From the NCBI GenBank assembly GCA_963813705.1, contig CAWFAH010000008.1:1-64000 (forward strand): a stretch of DNA of 64,000 bases, written 5' to 3'. Position 1 is the first letter of the stretch, and the number at the start of each line of letters is the position of its first letter. The notes under the pieces were generated by a model. That model was not told the origin of the DNA. It saw only the letters and a list, made by a program, of their open reading frames with translations, and ran no database searches. This DNA comes from Chersky-267 sp963813705. Its GTDB lineage: Bacteria > Chloroflexota > Limnocylindria > Limnocylindrales > CSP1-4. Shown in pieces: positions 8,649 through 16,704 of the stretch. The translations under genes and the position numbers were made by a program.

Positions 8649-9710
8649 GTGATCCGGAACATCCGTATCCTCGGCGCCGCACTCGGTGGGATCGTCGGTC
8701 TCGCGCTGGCCACCTCGCTCGGTGGCGTGTTCGACCGCGGTGGCCTCTACTACGGGTTCTACCTCGCCGCGTGGGTCGTCGCCTGGATGGTGGTCGGGTT
8801 CGCCATCCTGCCGTACCTGACGATCGTCCCGGCGGAGCGCCTGATCCGCAGCGCCCAGGCGCTGTCGACGGCCGAGTTCGTGACCGCCGTCGTGGGGCTG
8901 CTGATCGGCCTGCTGATGGGCCTGCTGCTCGGGATCCCGCTGTCGAACCTGCCCGCTCCGCTCGGAGACTGGCTCCCGCTGGCAACGTCGCTCGGGCTCG
9001 GTCTCGGGATGGTCGGGCTCACCGTCGCCAAGCGCCAGGACCTGGTCACCGCGGCGGAGGCGCTCGGCCTCTTCCGGCGTGCCGAACCCGACGACGGTGG
9101 CGTCCAGCGGGGCGATCCGCACATCGTCGTCGACACGAGCGCAATCATCGACGGGCGGATCGCCGAGATCGCCGAGTCGGGCTTCATCTACGGGACCCTC
9201 GTCGTCCCGCGCTTCGTCCTCGACGAGCTCCAGCACATCGCCGACAGCGCCGACACGCTCCGCCGCAACCGTGGTCGGCGCGGCCTCGAGATCCTGGCCC
9301 GGATGCAGAAGGACTCACCGACCCCGGTCGAGATCGTGGCCGACGACTTCCCCGACATCGGCGAGGTGGACGCGAAGCTCGTGGCGCTGGCCAAGCGGAA
9401 GAGCGGGGCGATCCTGACCAACGACTTCAACCTCAACCGGGTCGCCGAGCTGCAGGGCCTGCGCGTGCTCAATATCAACTCGCTCGCCAACGCGGTGAAG
9501 CCGGCCGTCCTGCCCGGCGAGGAGCTGCGGGTCCGGGTGATCCAGGAGGGCAAGGAGCTCGGCCAGGGCGTCGGCTTCCTCGACGACGGGACGATGATCG
9601 TCGTCGAGGGTGGCGCCCGGTTCATCGACAAGGACCTCGACGTCGCCGTGACCCGCGTCCTCCAGACGGTGGCCGGGCGGATGATCTTCGCCCAGCCGCG
9701 CCTCGATTGA
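8649..9710 (+). CDS. YacL-like membrane PIN-TRAM domain protein
   Basis: This 353-residue protein has four predicted membrane helices in its N-terminal third (about 7-24, 37-57, 76-98 and 108-125). A PIN nuclease-like domain follows (about 158-280), with the acidic residues of VDTSAIIDGR (Asp162), DELQHIAD, GEVDAKLVALA and LTNDFNLNRVA. A TRAM domain ends the protein (about 290-353). This is the architecture of Bacillus YacL, found at the same place between radA and ispD. PIN domains usually cleave RNA and TRAM binds RNA, so a membrane-tethered RNA-processing role is plausible but not established. The start is GTG, after a 67-nt gap. Confidence 0.9.
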   Translation: MIRNIRILGAALGGIVGLALATSLGGVFDRGGLYYGFYLAAWVVAWMVVGFAILPYLTIVPAERLIRSAQALSTAEFVTAVVGLLIGLLMGLLLGIPLSNLPAPLGDWLPLATSLGLGLGMVGLTVAKRQDLVTAAEALGLFRRAEPDDGGVQRGDPHIVVDTSAIIDGRIAEIAESGFIYGTLVVPRFVLDELQHIADSADTLRRNRGRRGLEILARMQKDSPTPVEIVADDFPDIGEVDAKLVALAKRKSGAILTNDFNLNRVAELQGLRVLNINSLANAVKPAVLPGEELRVRVIQEGKELGQGVGFLDDGTMIVVEGGARFIDKDLDVAVTRVLQTVAGRMIFAQPRLD

Positions 9711-9733
9711 CCCGCTCGCCCGGCGAGCCGTCG

Positions 9734-10948
9734 ATGCCAGCGCGCACCCCGCCGGCCGATGCGTTGCCGGTCCACGCCGACGCGATCGTCGTCGCGGCCG
9801 GCTCGTCGCAGCGGATGGGTGGCATCGACAAGCTCATGGCGCCGATCGGCGACCGCCCGCTGCTCGCCTGGACGCTGGCGGCGGTCGCCGGCGCGGCCGA
9901 GGTCGAGCGGATGGTGGTCGTCGTGACCGCGGACGCAGTCGCGACCGTCCGCGCCGCGAGCTGGCTGCCGGCCAAGGTCGCAACCGTCGTGGCCGGCGCG
10001 GACCGCCGCCAGGGCTCGGTCGCCGCCGGGCTGGCCGGGCTGGCCGATCTCGACGACCCGCGGGACGCGGCCGGGGATCGCGTGGTCCTCGTCCATGACG
10101 GCGGCCGCCCGGTCGTCTCGGCTGCGCTCGTGTCCGCGGTCGCCCGCGCGGCGGCCGAGCACGGGGCCGCAATTCCCGTCGTGCCGATCGTCGAGACGGT
10201 CAAGCGGATCGACGGCGGCTGGGTCAGCGCGACCGTCGACCGCACCGAGCTCGGTGCGGCCCAGACGCCGCAGGGCATCCGGCGCAACCTGCTCGATCGC
10301 GCGCTGGCCACCTTTCCACCGGCCGGCGAGACGACCTGGACCGACGAGGCCGCCCTGCTGGAGGCCTGTAGAATCCCGGTCCATGCGATCCCCGGCGAGC
10401 CGACGAACCTCAAGGTGACCACGCCCGACGACCTCGGGCGGGCCGAGCTCGCTCTCGTCGGCGGTTCCCGCCCGCGCATCGGCCTCGGCGACGACGGTCA
10501 TCCCTTCGGCCCCGGCGAACCGCTCGTCCTCGGCGGCCTGGCGATCGACGGCGCGCCGCGCCTGCACGGTCACTCGGATGGCGACGTCGTGCTCCACGCC
10601 GTCGCCGACGCCCTGCTCGGCGCGGCCGGGCTCGGCGACCTGGGCCGGATCTTCCCGGCCGGTCCGGAGACCCCGCGCGGGATCGCCGGCGCGGAGCTGC
10701 TCGCGGAGGTCCTTCGGCGGCTGGCCGTCGCCGGGCTCCGGCCGAGCCAGGTCGACGTCACGATCGTGGCCGCGCGCCCACGGCTCGCCGGTCACCTCGA
10801 GCCGATGCGGGCGTCGATCGCGGCGCTGCTCGGCCTCCCGCCGGACCGCGTCAACGTGAAGGCGTCGACCGGGAACCTGGCCGGCTTCGAGGGCGCCGGC
10901 CGTGGGATGGCCGCCCGGGCCATCGCGCTCGTCGAGCCGATCCGATGA
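9734..10948 (+). CDS. ispDF: Bifunctional IspD/IspF enzyme
   Basis: This 404-residue fusion covers two steps of the MEP isoprenoid pathway. The IspD part (about 1-240) is a CTP:2-C-methylerythritol-4-phosphate cytidylyltransferase, with AAGSSQRMG at 21-29, HDGGRP at 121-126, TPQ at 178-180 and TDE at 203-205. The IspF part (about 247-404) is MECDP synthase, with metal ligands Asp254, His256 and His288 in GDDGHPF and HSDGDVVLHAVADALLGA. In most bacteria these are separate neighbours; fused forms are known in Alphaproteobacteria and Campylobacterota. The join LVGGSRPRIGLG has no long linker. The gene overlaps cysS by 4 nt. Confidence 0.95.
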   Translation: MPARTPPADALPVHADAIVVAAGSSQRMGGIDKLMAPIGDRPLLAWTLAAVAGAAEVERMVVVVTADAVATVRAASWLPAKVATVVAGADRRQGSVAAGLAGLADLDDPRDAAGDRVVLVHDGGRPVVSAALVSAVARAAAEHGAAIPVVPIVETVKRIDGGWVSATVDRTELGAAQTPQGIRRNLLDRALATFPPAGETTWTDEAALLEACRIPVHAIPGEPTNLKVTTPDDLGRAELALVGGSRPRIGLGDDGHPFGPGEPLVLGGLAIDGAPRLHGHSDGDVVLHAVADALLGAAGLGDLGRIFPAGPETPRGIAGAELLAEVLRRLAVAGLRPSQVDVTIVAARPRLAGHLEPMRASIAALLGLPPDRVNVKASTGNLAGFEGAGRGMAARAIALVEPIR

Positions 10949-12360
10949 CGGTCCGCCTCGTCGACACGCTGACCGGTGAGCTGCGCGACCTGGTCCCGTT
11001 GGAGCCCGGTCACGTCCGGATCTACAGCTGCGGGCCGACGGTGTACGGCCCGGTCCACATCGGCAACTTCCGGTCGTTCCTGTTCGCGGAGCTGCTCGTC
11101 CGCCACCTCCGCCAGCGGGGACTCCGGGTGACCTGGGTGATGAACATCACCGACATCGACGACAAGATCATCCGTGGCGCGGCGGCGACGGGGGAGCCGG
11201 TCGAGGCGCTGACCGCCCGCTGGACCGAGCGCTTCCTCGCCGACGCGGCGATCCTGCGGATGACCCGGCCGGACGTCCTCCCGCGGGCGACCGAGCACAT
11301 CGACGAGATCGTCGCCCTCGTCCGGACGCTGCTCGACGAGGGCCATGCCTACCGGACCGAGGACGGCTCGATCTTCTTCCGGATCTCGTCCTGGCCGGCC
11401 TACGGCAAGCTGGCCCGCCTCGACCCGACCCAGCTCCGGGTGGGCGAGCGCGTCGAGGCCGACGAGTACGCCAAGGACGACGTCCGCGACTTCGCGATCT
11501 GGAAGGGCCCCAAGCCGAACGAGCCGAGCTGGACGACCGCGATCGGGACGGGCCGCCCGGGCTGGCACATCGAGTGCTCGGCGATGAGCATGAAGCACCT
11601 CGGCGAGAGCTTCGACATCCACACCGGCGGGGTCGACCTGATCTTCCCGCACCACGAGGACGAGATCGCCCAGAGCGAGGCGGCGACGGGCAAGGAGTTC
11701 GTCCGGACCTGGCTCCACTGCGCCCACCTCCAGATGTCGGGGGCGAAGATGGCCCGCTCGACGGGCAACATCGCACGGGTGGGCGAGCTGCTCGAGAGTG
11801 GCGCCTCCGCGCGCGCGATCCGCTACGCGCTGCTGTCCGTCCACTACCGCGCGCCGCTCAACTACAGCCCGGATTCGCTGGCCGCCGCGACCGCCGCGAT
11901 CGACCGGCTCGACGCGGCGCTCCTGGCGCTCACCACCTACCGCGAGGATGGGCCCGACGATCCGGACCTGCCGGCGGTGCTCGCGGCCGGGCGGACGGCG
12001 TTCGGCGACGCGCTCGACGACGACCTGAACGTGTCGGCGGCGCTGGCGGCCCTGTTCGACCTCGTCCGCGACCTTAACCGCCGGATCGGCGGGCGCTCGC
12101 TGTCGACGGCGGACGCCGGGCGGGCGCTCGCGGTCCTGGCCGCGCTCGACGACGAGCTCGGGATCGGACCGGACGCGGCCGGCGACGCGCTCGCGCCGGA
12201 GGTCCAGGCGCTCCTCGACGACCGCGCCGCGGCCCGCGAGGGTCGGGACTGGGCGGCCTCGGATCGGCTCCGGGACGAGCTCGCGGCTGCGGGCATCCTC
12301 GTCGAGGACTCGCGCGACGGCCAGCGCTGGCGCCGCTCCGGGGCGGCCATCGATGGCTAG
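10945..12360 (+). CDS. cysS: Cysteinyl-tRNA synthetase
   Basis: This 471-residue class I aminoacyl-tRNA synthetase charges tRNA-Cys. Cys29 in YSCGPTVY is a zinc ligand, and HIGN (38-41) is the HIGH motif. WHIECSAMSMKHLG carries further active-site residues. The KMSKS loop reads KMARS (268-272), keeping both Met and the final Ser but with Ala at the third and Arg at the fourth position. The C-terminal DALR-like helical domain is present. The ATG overlaps the ispDF stop (ATGA). Placement next to ispF and rlmB matches Bacillus, although no mini-III RNase gene follows. Confidence 0.96.
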   Translation: MTVRLVDTLTGELRDLVPLEPGHVRIYSCGPTVYGPVHIGNFRSFLFAELLVRHLRQRGLRVTWVMNITDIDDKIIRGAAATGEPVEALTARWTERFLADAAILRMTRPDVLPRATEHIDEIVALVRTLLDEGHAYRTEDGSIFFRISSWPAYGKLARLDPTQLRVGERVEADEYAKDDVRDFAIWKGPKPNEPSWTTAIGTGRPGWHIECSAMSMKHLGESFDIHTGGVDLIFPHHEDEIAQSEAATGKEFVRTWLHCAHLQMSGAKMARSTGNIARVGELLESGASARAIRYALLSVHYRAPLNYSPDSLAAATAAIDRLDAALLALTTYREDGPDDPDLPAVLAAGRTAFGDALDDDLNVSAALAALFDLVRDLNRRIGGRSLSTADAGRALAVLAALDDELGIGPDAAGDALAPEVQALLDDRAAAREGRDWAASDRLRDELAAAGILVEDSRDGQRWRRSGAAIDG

Positions 12361-12960
12361 CCCCAAGGGCCCCAAGCCGGATCGGCCGAAACTAGCCCGG
12401 CCGAAGCCGGATCGCCCGAAATCGAGTCGCGCAACGCCGGATCGCGCTCGACCGGAGCCGGCGGCGGCCGATCGTCCGGGACCCGACCAGCCGGCCCATC
12501 CGCCGACCCGACGCAGCGCCGGGCCGGGACCCGATCCGGGCCGACCCGCCGGCCCCTGGGGACCGGCCGGGCGACCGGCGTTCGGGATGCGCTCGGACGA
12601 GACGCCGGCGCCCGGTGCCCCGGATCGTAGCGGAGGGCATGGCAGCGGCGGGCCGCGTGGCGGCGGCCGGCATCGCGACGACCGGGGCCCGGCGATCCCC
12701 GACGGCCCGGGCCGTCCACGATCGGGCCGGCGCGAGGCCTCCGACCGTGCTCGGGGCTCCGGCCCTCCAGCCGGCCGCGGCCGCGCCCCCGATCGATCGG
12801 CCGGTCGCCCGTTCGACAACCGGACGCCGTCCGGCCGCCCACCCGGCGCGCGGCCACCCGGATCGTGGGCGCCCGAGCGTCGCGGACCCTCGACACGACC
12901 CGGCGGCTCGGCCGGCCAACGGCCGCCGGGCGGCGCCGCCACCCGGACGGTATCGCGATC
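12353..12960 (+). other. Probable 5' part of rlmB in another frame (frameshift suspected)
   Basis: An ATG at 12353 overlaps the cysS stop codon, as genes here often do. It opens a reading frame rich in Pro, Arg, Gly and Asp (MASPKGPKPDRPK..., then RGGGRHRDDRGP) that resembles a disordered RNA-binding tail. Around 12930-12960 this texture appears to jump into the frame that encodes the downstream methyltransferase (GRYRDPSDRTP...QDWYDG). I infer a one-base difference here, from sequencing or assembly error or a real mutation. If it is corrected, the methyltransferase would start at 12353. Composition alone supports this. Confidence 0.45.
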
Positions 12961-14468
12961 CGTCCGACCGAACGCCCGCGTCCCCCGACCGACCGCGGCC
13001 GCAGGACTGGTACGACGGCCCGCCTTCCGGCCGGTTCCGGGGCGGACCGGAGCGCCGCCCGTCCGGACCGCGCCCGGATGCGCGCCGCACCGGACCGGGT
13101 TCGACGGACCGACCTGGCCGGCCGCCATACCGCCCGGGCCGTCCGCCGGGAGCCCGTCCGCCGGGAGCCCGTCCGCCCGGTCCCCGCCCGCCCCTCGGTT
13201 CGCTCGCCCGCCGGCCCGCCGACTTCCGGTCCGGGCCAGCGGCGCCGTCCGACGTTCGCCGCTGGCCCGCGCCGGGTGGCCCGCCGACGCGGGCGCTCGT
13301 CGACCCCGAGAGCGACGAGCTGGTCGCCGGGCGGCGGCCGGTCGAGGAGGCGTTCGTCGCCCGTCGCGAGGCGCGCCGGCTGCTCGTCGTCCCGCAGCGC
13401 CGCGGAGCGCTCGAGAAGCTCGTGCTCCACGCGACGAACCTGCGGATCCCGATCGTCGAGGTCGAGGGCGGGACGCTGACCGCGCTGGCCGGGTTCGACG
13501 GGCACCAGGGGGTCGCGCTCGTGGTCGCGCCGCGCCGCTACGCCGATCCCGAGACGATCCTCGCCCGGGCGATCGAGCGCGGCGAGCCGCCGTTCGTCCT
13601 CGTCCTCGATTCGCTCGAGGACCCGCAGAACGTGGGCACGCTCCTGCGCAGCGCCGAGGCCGCCGCGACCCACGGGGTGATCTTCCCGACCCATCGCCAG
13701 GCGCCGCTCACGCCGGCGGCGATCAAGGCCTCGGCCGGCGCGGTCGAGCACCTCCTCCTCGCCCCGGTCGACGACCTGGCCGCTGCCCTGGCCGATCTCC
13801 ACGTCCGCGGGCTGCGGATCGTCGGCGCCGAGGCGGATGCGCCGCTGACCGTCCGCGAGGCGGACCTGCGCGGGCCGCTGGCGCTCGTGGTCGGGAGCGA
13901 GGGCCAGGGCCTCGGGCCGGCGGTCCGGCGGCGCTGCGACCTCCTGGTCCGGATCCCGATGCGCGGGGCCGTCGGCTCGCTGAACGCCTCGGTCGCCGGC
14001 TCGATCCTGCTCTACGAGGCCGCGACGCAGCGGGGTGGGGCGGAAGCGGAGCGTGCGGGCCGCGCCGCGCCCGGAACGTCCGAGTCGCCGGCCGTGCCGG
14101 CGGACGACGCGCCGGCGGGCGATGCGCTGGTCGAGAATGCGCCGACCGCGGCCGCCGGGCCCGGCGCGACGGACGACGCGCCGCCGACCGATGGCGGATC
14201 GCCGGGCGGTCCGGCCGACCCGGAGCCGGAGATCGAACCGGTTGCGCCGCGTCGCCGACGGACGAGCGGTGCGAAGGCGGTGGTGGACCGCCCGGCACCG
14301 AAGCGGGCGGCGGCACCGAAGGGGGCGGCGGCGCCGAAGCCGCCGGCATCGCCCAGCCGGGCGAAACCGCGGCGACGCCCGGTCCCCGAGGACGCGGTCG
14401 AGCCCGGGGCGGGAGCCACCGACGAGGCACCCGGGTCACTGGCTGTCGACGAGCTCCTGCCCGACTGA
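12615..14468 (+). CDS. rlmB: SPOUT rRNA 2'-O-methyltransferase, RlmB/TrmH family
   Basis: The catalytic core is clear. A substrate-binding domain starts at LVAGRRPVEEAFVARRE (coding about 13320). The SPOUT domain has motif 1 LVLDSLEDPQNVGTLLRSAE, motif 2 LALVVGSEGQGL and motif 3 IPMRGAVGSLNASVAGSILLYEA, which build the SAM-binding knot. RlmB methylates G2251 of 23S rRNA in E. coli; the exact target here is unknown. Long Pro/Arg/Gly-rich N-terminal and Ala/Pro-rich C-terminal tails flank it, about 230 and 140 residues. The open frame begins at GTG 12615, but this is probably not the true start: the preceding 260 nt look coding in another frame. Its position after cysS matches Bacillus. Confidence 0.85.
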   Translation: MPRIVAEGMAAAGRVAAAGIATTGARRSPTARAVHDRAGARPPTVLGAPALQPAAAAPPIDRPVARSTTGRRPAAHPARGHPDRGRPSVADPRHDPAARPANGRRAAPPPGRYRDPSDRTPASPDRPRPQDWYDGPPSGRFRGGPERRPSGPRPDARRTGPGSTDRPGRPPYRPGRPPGARPPGARPPGPRPPLGSLARRPADFRSGPAAPSDVRRWPAPGGPPTRALVDPESDELVAGRRPVEEAFVARREARRLLVVPQRRGALEKLVLHATNLRIPIVEVEGGTLTALAGFDGHQGVALVVAPRRYADPETILARAIERGEPPFVLVLDSLEDPQNVGTLLRSAEAAATHGVIFPTHRQAPLTPAAIKASAGAVEHLLLAPVDDLAAALADLHVRGLRIVGAEADAPLTVREADLRGPLALVVGSEGQGLGPAVRRRCDLLVRIPMRGAVGSLNASVAGSILLYEAATQRGGAEAERAGRAAPGTSESPAVPADDAPAGDALVENAPTAAAGPGATDDAPPTDGGSPGGPADPEPEIEPVAPRRRRTSGAKAVVDRPAPKRAAAPKGAAAPKPPASPSRAKPRRRPVPEDAVEPGAGATDEAPGSLAVDELLPD

Positions 14469-14513
14469 GCTCGGGCGCCCCGGCACGCGTCCGCTGGGCA
14501 CTGGCGGGCTCGG

Positions 14514-14543
14514 TTGACGCTCGCAGCCGGCGCGGCCTATCAT
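14514..14543 (+). promoter_or_regulatory. Promoter of the tRNA-tuf unit
   Basis: TTGACG (14514-14519) and TATCAT (14538-14543) are 18 nt apart. They lie about 40 nt before the first tRNA and 45 nt after the rlmB stop, so the tRNAs and tuf have their own start site. Confidence 0.65.
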
Positions 14544-14585
14544 TCGCGGGCGCCACAGGGTCACCTGCGGTATGGTCCGGCGCCC

Positions 14586-14661
14586 GCCGACGTAGCTCAA
14601 TTGGTAGAGCAGCGGTTTTGTAAACCGCCGGTTCCGGGTTCGAGTCCCGTCGTCGGCTCCA
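14586..14661 (+). tRNA. tRNA-Thr (anticodon TGT)
   Basis: A complete 76-nt cloverleaf: acceptor GCCGACG/CGTCGGC, anticodon loop with TGT between GCGGT and ACCGC stems, GTTCGAG in the T loop, and an encoded CCA end. It is the first of three tRNAs before tuf, matching E. coli thrU. Confidence 0.95.
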
Positions 14662-14721
14662 GTGCGAATCATCGCGTGCCGGGTGCACCACGACGCCGCA
14701 GCGTCACCGGGTACGCTCAGT

Positions 14722-14806
14722 GGGTAGGTTGAGCAGGTGGTGAGCTCCGCTGACTGTAGATCAGCCGTCTTCGACTGTGGGGGTTCGATTCCCTCCCTGC
14801 CCACCA
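14722..14806 (+). tRNA. tRNA-Tyr (anticodon GTA)
   Basis: An 85-nt type II tRNA with a long variable arm (CGTCTTCGACTG region), acceptor GGGTAGG/CCTGCCC, anticodon loop CTGTAGA giving GTA, GGTTCGATTCC in the T arm and an encoded CCA. It corresponds to E. coli tyrU. The next E. coli gene, glyT, is absent here. Confidence 0.93.
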
Positions 14807-14828
14807 TCAACCTCAAGGGTTCAACCGG

Positions 14829-14904
14829 GCCCACATAGCTCAGCTGGCAGAGCACTTCCTTGGTAAGGAAGAGGTCATCGGTTCAAGTCCGATTGTGGGC
14901 TCCA
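14829..14904 (+). tRNA. tRNA-Thr (anticodon GGT)
   Basis: A 76-nt cloverleaf with acceptor GCCCACA/TGTGGGC, CTTCC-TTGGTAA-GGAAG anticodon arm (GGT), GGTTCAAGTCC T arm and an encoded CCA. It lies just before tuf, as thrT does in E. coli. Confidence 0.95.
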
Positions 14905-15013
14905 CCATCGCGGTCCGGGACCGGGTGATGCCCGCCGGCCGGGCCGCTCTGCCCGATGTCCCCGAGGCGGCCGGGCCGCGTCGACATAGCAACAGTCTGG
15001 AGAAGGCGCTCAC

Positions 15014-16210
15014 GTGGCGAAGAAGAAGTTCGAGCGGACCAAGCCGCACGTCAACATCGGCACGATCGGTCACATCGACCACGGCAAGACCAGCCTGACC
15101 GCGGCGATCACCAAGTACCTGGCCATGAAGGGTGGCTCGGAGTACCGCGCCTTCGACACGATCGACAACGCGCCCGAGGAGCGCGAGCGCGGGATCACCA
15201 TCGCCATCGCCCACGTCGAGTACGAGACCGACAAGCGCCACTACGCCCACGTCGACTGCCCCGGCCACGCCGACTACATCAAGAACATGATCACCGGCGC
15301 CGCCCAGATGGACGGCGCGATCCTGGTCGTCGCCGCGACCGACGGGCCGATGCCCCAGACCAGAGAGCACATCCTGCTGGCCCGCCAGGTCGAGGTCCCC
15401 TACATCGTCGTCTTCCTCAACAAGTGCGACGCGGTCGACGATCCCGAGCTGCTCGACCTGGTCGAGCTCGAGGTCCGCGAGCTGCTCACCAAGAACAACT
15501 TCCCGGGCGACGACATCCCGGTCATCCGCGGCTCGGCGCTCAAGGCGCTCGAGGCGCCCGACGACCCGTCCGATCCGGCCTATGTCCCGATCCAGGAGCT
15601 GATGGACGCGGTCGACTCGTACATCCCGACCCCCGACCGGCCGATCGACCGGCCGTTCCTGATGCCGGTCGAGGACGTCTTCGGGATCAAGGGCCGCGGC
15701 ACCGTCGCCACGGGCCGGATCGAGCGCGGCGTGGTCAAGGTCGGCGACGAGGTCGAGCTGATCGGGATCAAGCCGACCCGCAAGGTCGTCATCACCGGGG
15801 TCGAGATGTTCAAGAAGCTGCTCGACCAGGGCCAGGCCGGCGACAACGTGGGCTGCCTCATCCGGGGCATCGAGCGCGACGAGATCGAGCGCGGCCAGGT
15901 CCTGGCCAAGACCGGCTCGGTCACCCCGCACACCAAGTTCAGTGCCCAGGTCTACGTGCTGACCAAGGAGGAGGGCGGCCGCCACACCCCCTTCTACAAC
16001 GGCTACCGCCCGCAGTTCTACCTGCGCACCACCGACGTGACCGGCGCGATCGGGCTGCCCGACGGGGCCGAGATGATCATGCCCGGTGACAACGTCACGA
16101 TGACCGTCGAGCTGATCACCCCGATCGCGCTCGAGACCGGCCAGCGCTTCGCCATCCGCGAGGGTGGCCGGACCGTCGGTGCCGGGGCCATCGTCGAGAT
16201 CACCGAGTAA
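15014..16210 (+). CDS. tuf: Elongation factor Tu, copy 1
   Basis: EF-Tu (398 residues) brings aminoacyl-tRNA to the ribosome as a GTP complex. The G domain has HIDHGKTS, the DCPGHADYIKNM switch-2 region and NKCD, and two beta-barrel domains follow. The start is GTG, with GGAGAAGG 7 nt upstream. From the second base of the start codon onward it is identical, base for base, to copy 2 at 31746, and the identity runs into the first codons of the next gene. It sits after three tRNAs and before rpmG, like tufB of E. coli. Confidence 0.98.
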   Translation: MAKKKFERTKPHVNIGTIGHIDHGKTSLTAAITKYLAMKGGSEYRAFDTIDNAPEERERGITIAIAHVEYETDKRHYAHVDCPGHADYIKNMITGAAQMDGAILVVAATDGPMPQTREHILLARQVEVPYIVVFLNKCDAVDDPELLDLVELEVRELLTKNNFPGDDIPVIRGSALKALEAPDDPSDPAYVPIQELMDAVDSYIPTPDRPIDRPFLMPVEDVFGIKGRGTVATGRIERGVVKVGDEVELIGIKPTRKVVITGVEMFKKLLDQGQAGDNVGCLIRGIERDEIERGQVLAKTGSVTPHTKFSAQVYVLTKEEGGRHTPFYNGYRPQFYLRTTDVTGAIGLPDGAEMIMPGDNVTMTVELITPIALETGQRFAIREGGRTVGAGAIVEITE

Positions 16211-16223
16211 TCCGATGGCGAAG
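15015..16223 (+). repeat. 1209-nt perfect duplicate (tuf copy 1 tract)
   Basis: This tract is identical to 31747-32955 by eye. It starts at the second base of the tuf start codon (GTG here, ATG there) and ends after the shared TCCGATGGCGAAG, which includes the first codons of rpmG here and rpsJ there. Such sharp edges around a highly expressed gene point to recent gene conversion between the two tuf loci. Confidence 0.93.
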
Positions 16224-16379
16224 GCCGAGAACCGTCCGGTGATCCTCCTGGCGTGCACCGAGTGCCGCGAGCGGACCTACGCGACGCGCAAGAACAAGAA
16301 GAACGATCCCAACCGGATCGAGCTCATGAAATACTGTCCGCGCGACCGCCGCCACACGCTTCATCGCGAGGCGAAGTAG
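16215..16379 (+). CDS. rpmG: Large-subunit ribosomal protein L33
   Basis: A 54-residue L33. It starts 4 nt after tuf, and its first three codons (Met-Ala-Lys) lie inside the duplicated tract. The zinc-ribbon pattern is incomplete: Cys14 and Cys17 form the first pair and Cys41 remains, but the fourth position is Asp44 (CPRD instead of CPRC). His47 is nearby and could substitute. This is intermediate between the zinc (C+) and zinc-free (C-) L33 types. The position before secE-nusG is conserved in many bacteria. Confidence 0.95.
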   Translation: MAKAENRPVILLACTECRERTYATRKNKKNDPNRIELMKYCPRDRRHTLHREAK

Positions 16380-16389
16380 CGGCCACCGG

Positions 16390-16465
16390 AGGGGTGTAGC
16401 TCAATTGGCAGAGCACCGGTCTCCAAAACCGGCGGTTGTAGGTTCGAGTCCTATCGCCCCTGCCA
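16390..16465 (+). tRNA. tRNA-Trp (anticodon CCA)
   Basis: A 76-nt cloverleaf with acceptor AGGGGTG/CGCCCCT, anticodon arm CCGGT-CTCCAAA-ACCGG (CCA), GGTTCGAGTCC T arm and an encoded CCA. It starts 10 nt after rpmG and precedes secE, an arrangement common in bacteria. Confidence 0.95.
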
Positions 16466-16503
16466 CCTCGTCGTCCATCCGTACCTGAAGGCATCGAATC
16501 CAA

Positions 16504-16695
16504 GTGTTGCAGCGGATCCGTCGGTTCATCGACGAGTCATGGTCGGAGCTGAAGAAGGTGACCTGGCCCACCAGGCAGCAGACGCTGAACCTCACGTTCC
16601 TCGTCTTCCTGGTCAGCTTCGTCGTGGGCGTGTTCATCTCGTTCTTCGACTTCCTGTTCACCCAGGGCCTGACGTTCATCCAGGGACTGGGGTAG
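16504..16695 (+). CDS. secE: Preprotein translocase subunit SecE
   Basis: A 63-residue single-span SecE, which clamps the SecY channel. The amphipathic FIDESWSELKKVTWPTRQQ segment carries the family signature, followed by one membrane helix (about residues 27-50). GTG at 16504 and TTG at 16507 are adjacent possible starts; no strong Shine-Dalgarno decides between them. nusG follows after 9 nt. SecY is encoded in the same window at 42669. Confidence 0.95.
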   Translation: MLQRIRRFIDESWSELKKVTWPTRQQTLNLTFLVFLVSFVVGVFISFFDFLFTQGLTFIQGLG

Positions 16696-16704
16696 GACTG
16701 ACCG

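Noticed and set aside
13480..14623. Continuation of the 12353 frame beyond the suspected frameshift
   Set aside because: After about 12960 its translation becomes Arg/Pro noise while the other frame encodes the SPOUT core, so only the first 600 nt of this frame are credible.
14586..14904. A fourth tRNA (Gly-TCC) expected between tRNA-Tyr and tRNA-Thr(GGT)
   Set aside because: The gap is only 22 nt and cannot hold a tRNA. It is truly absent here.
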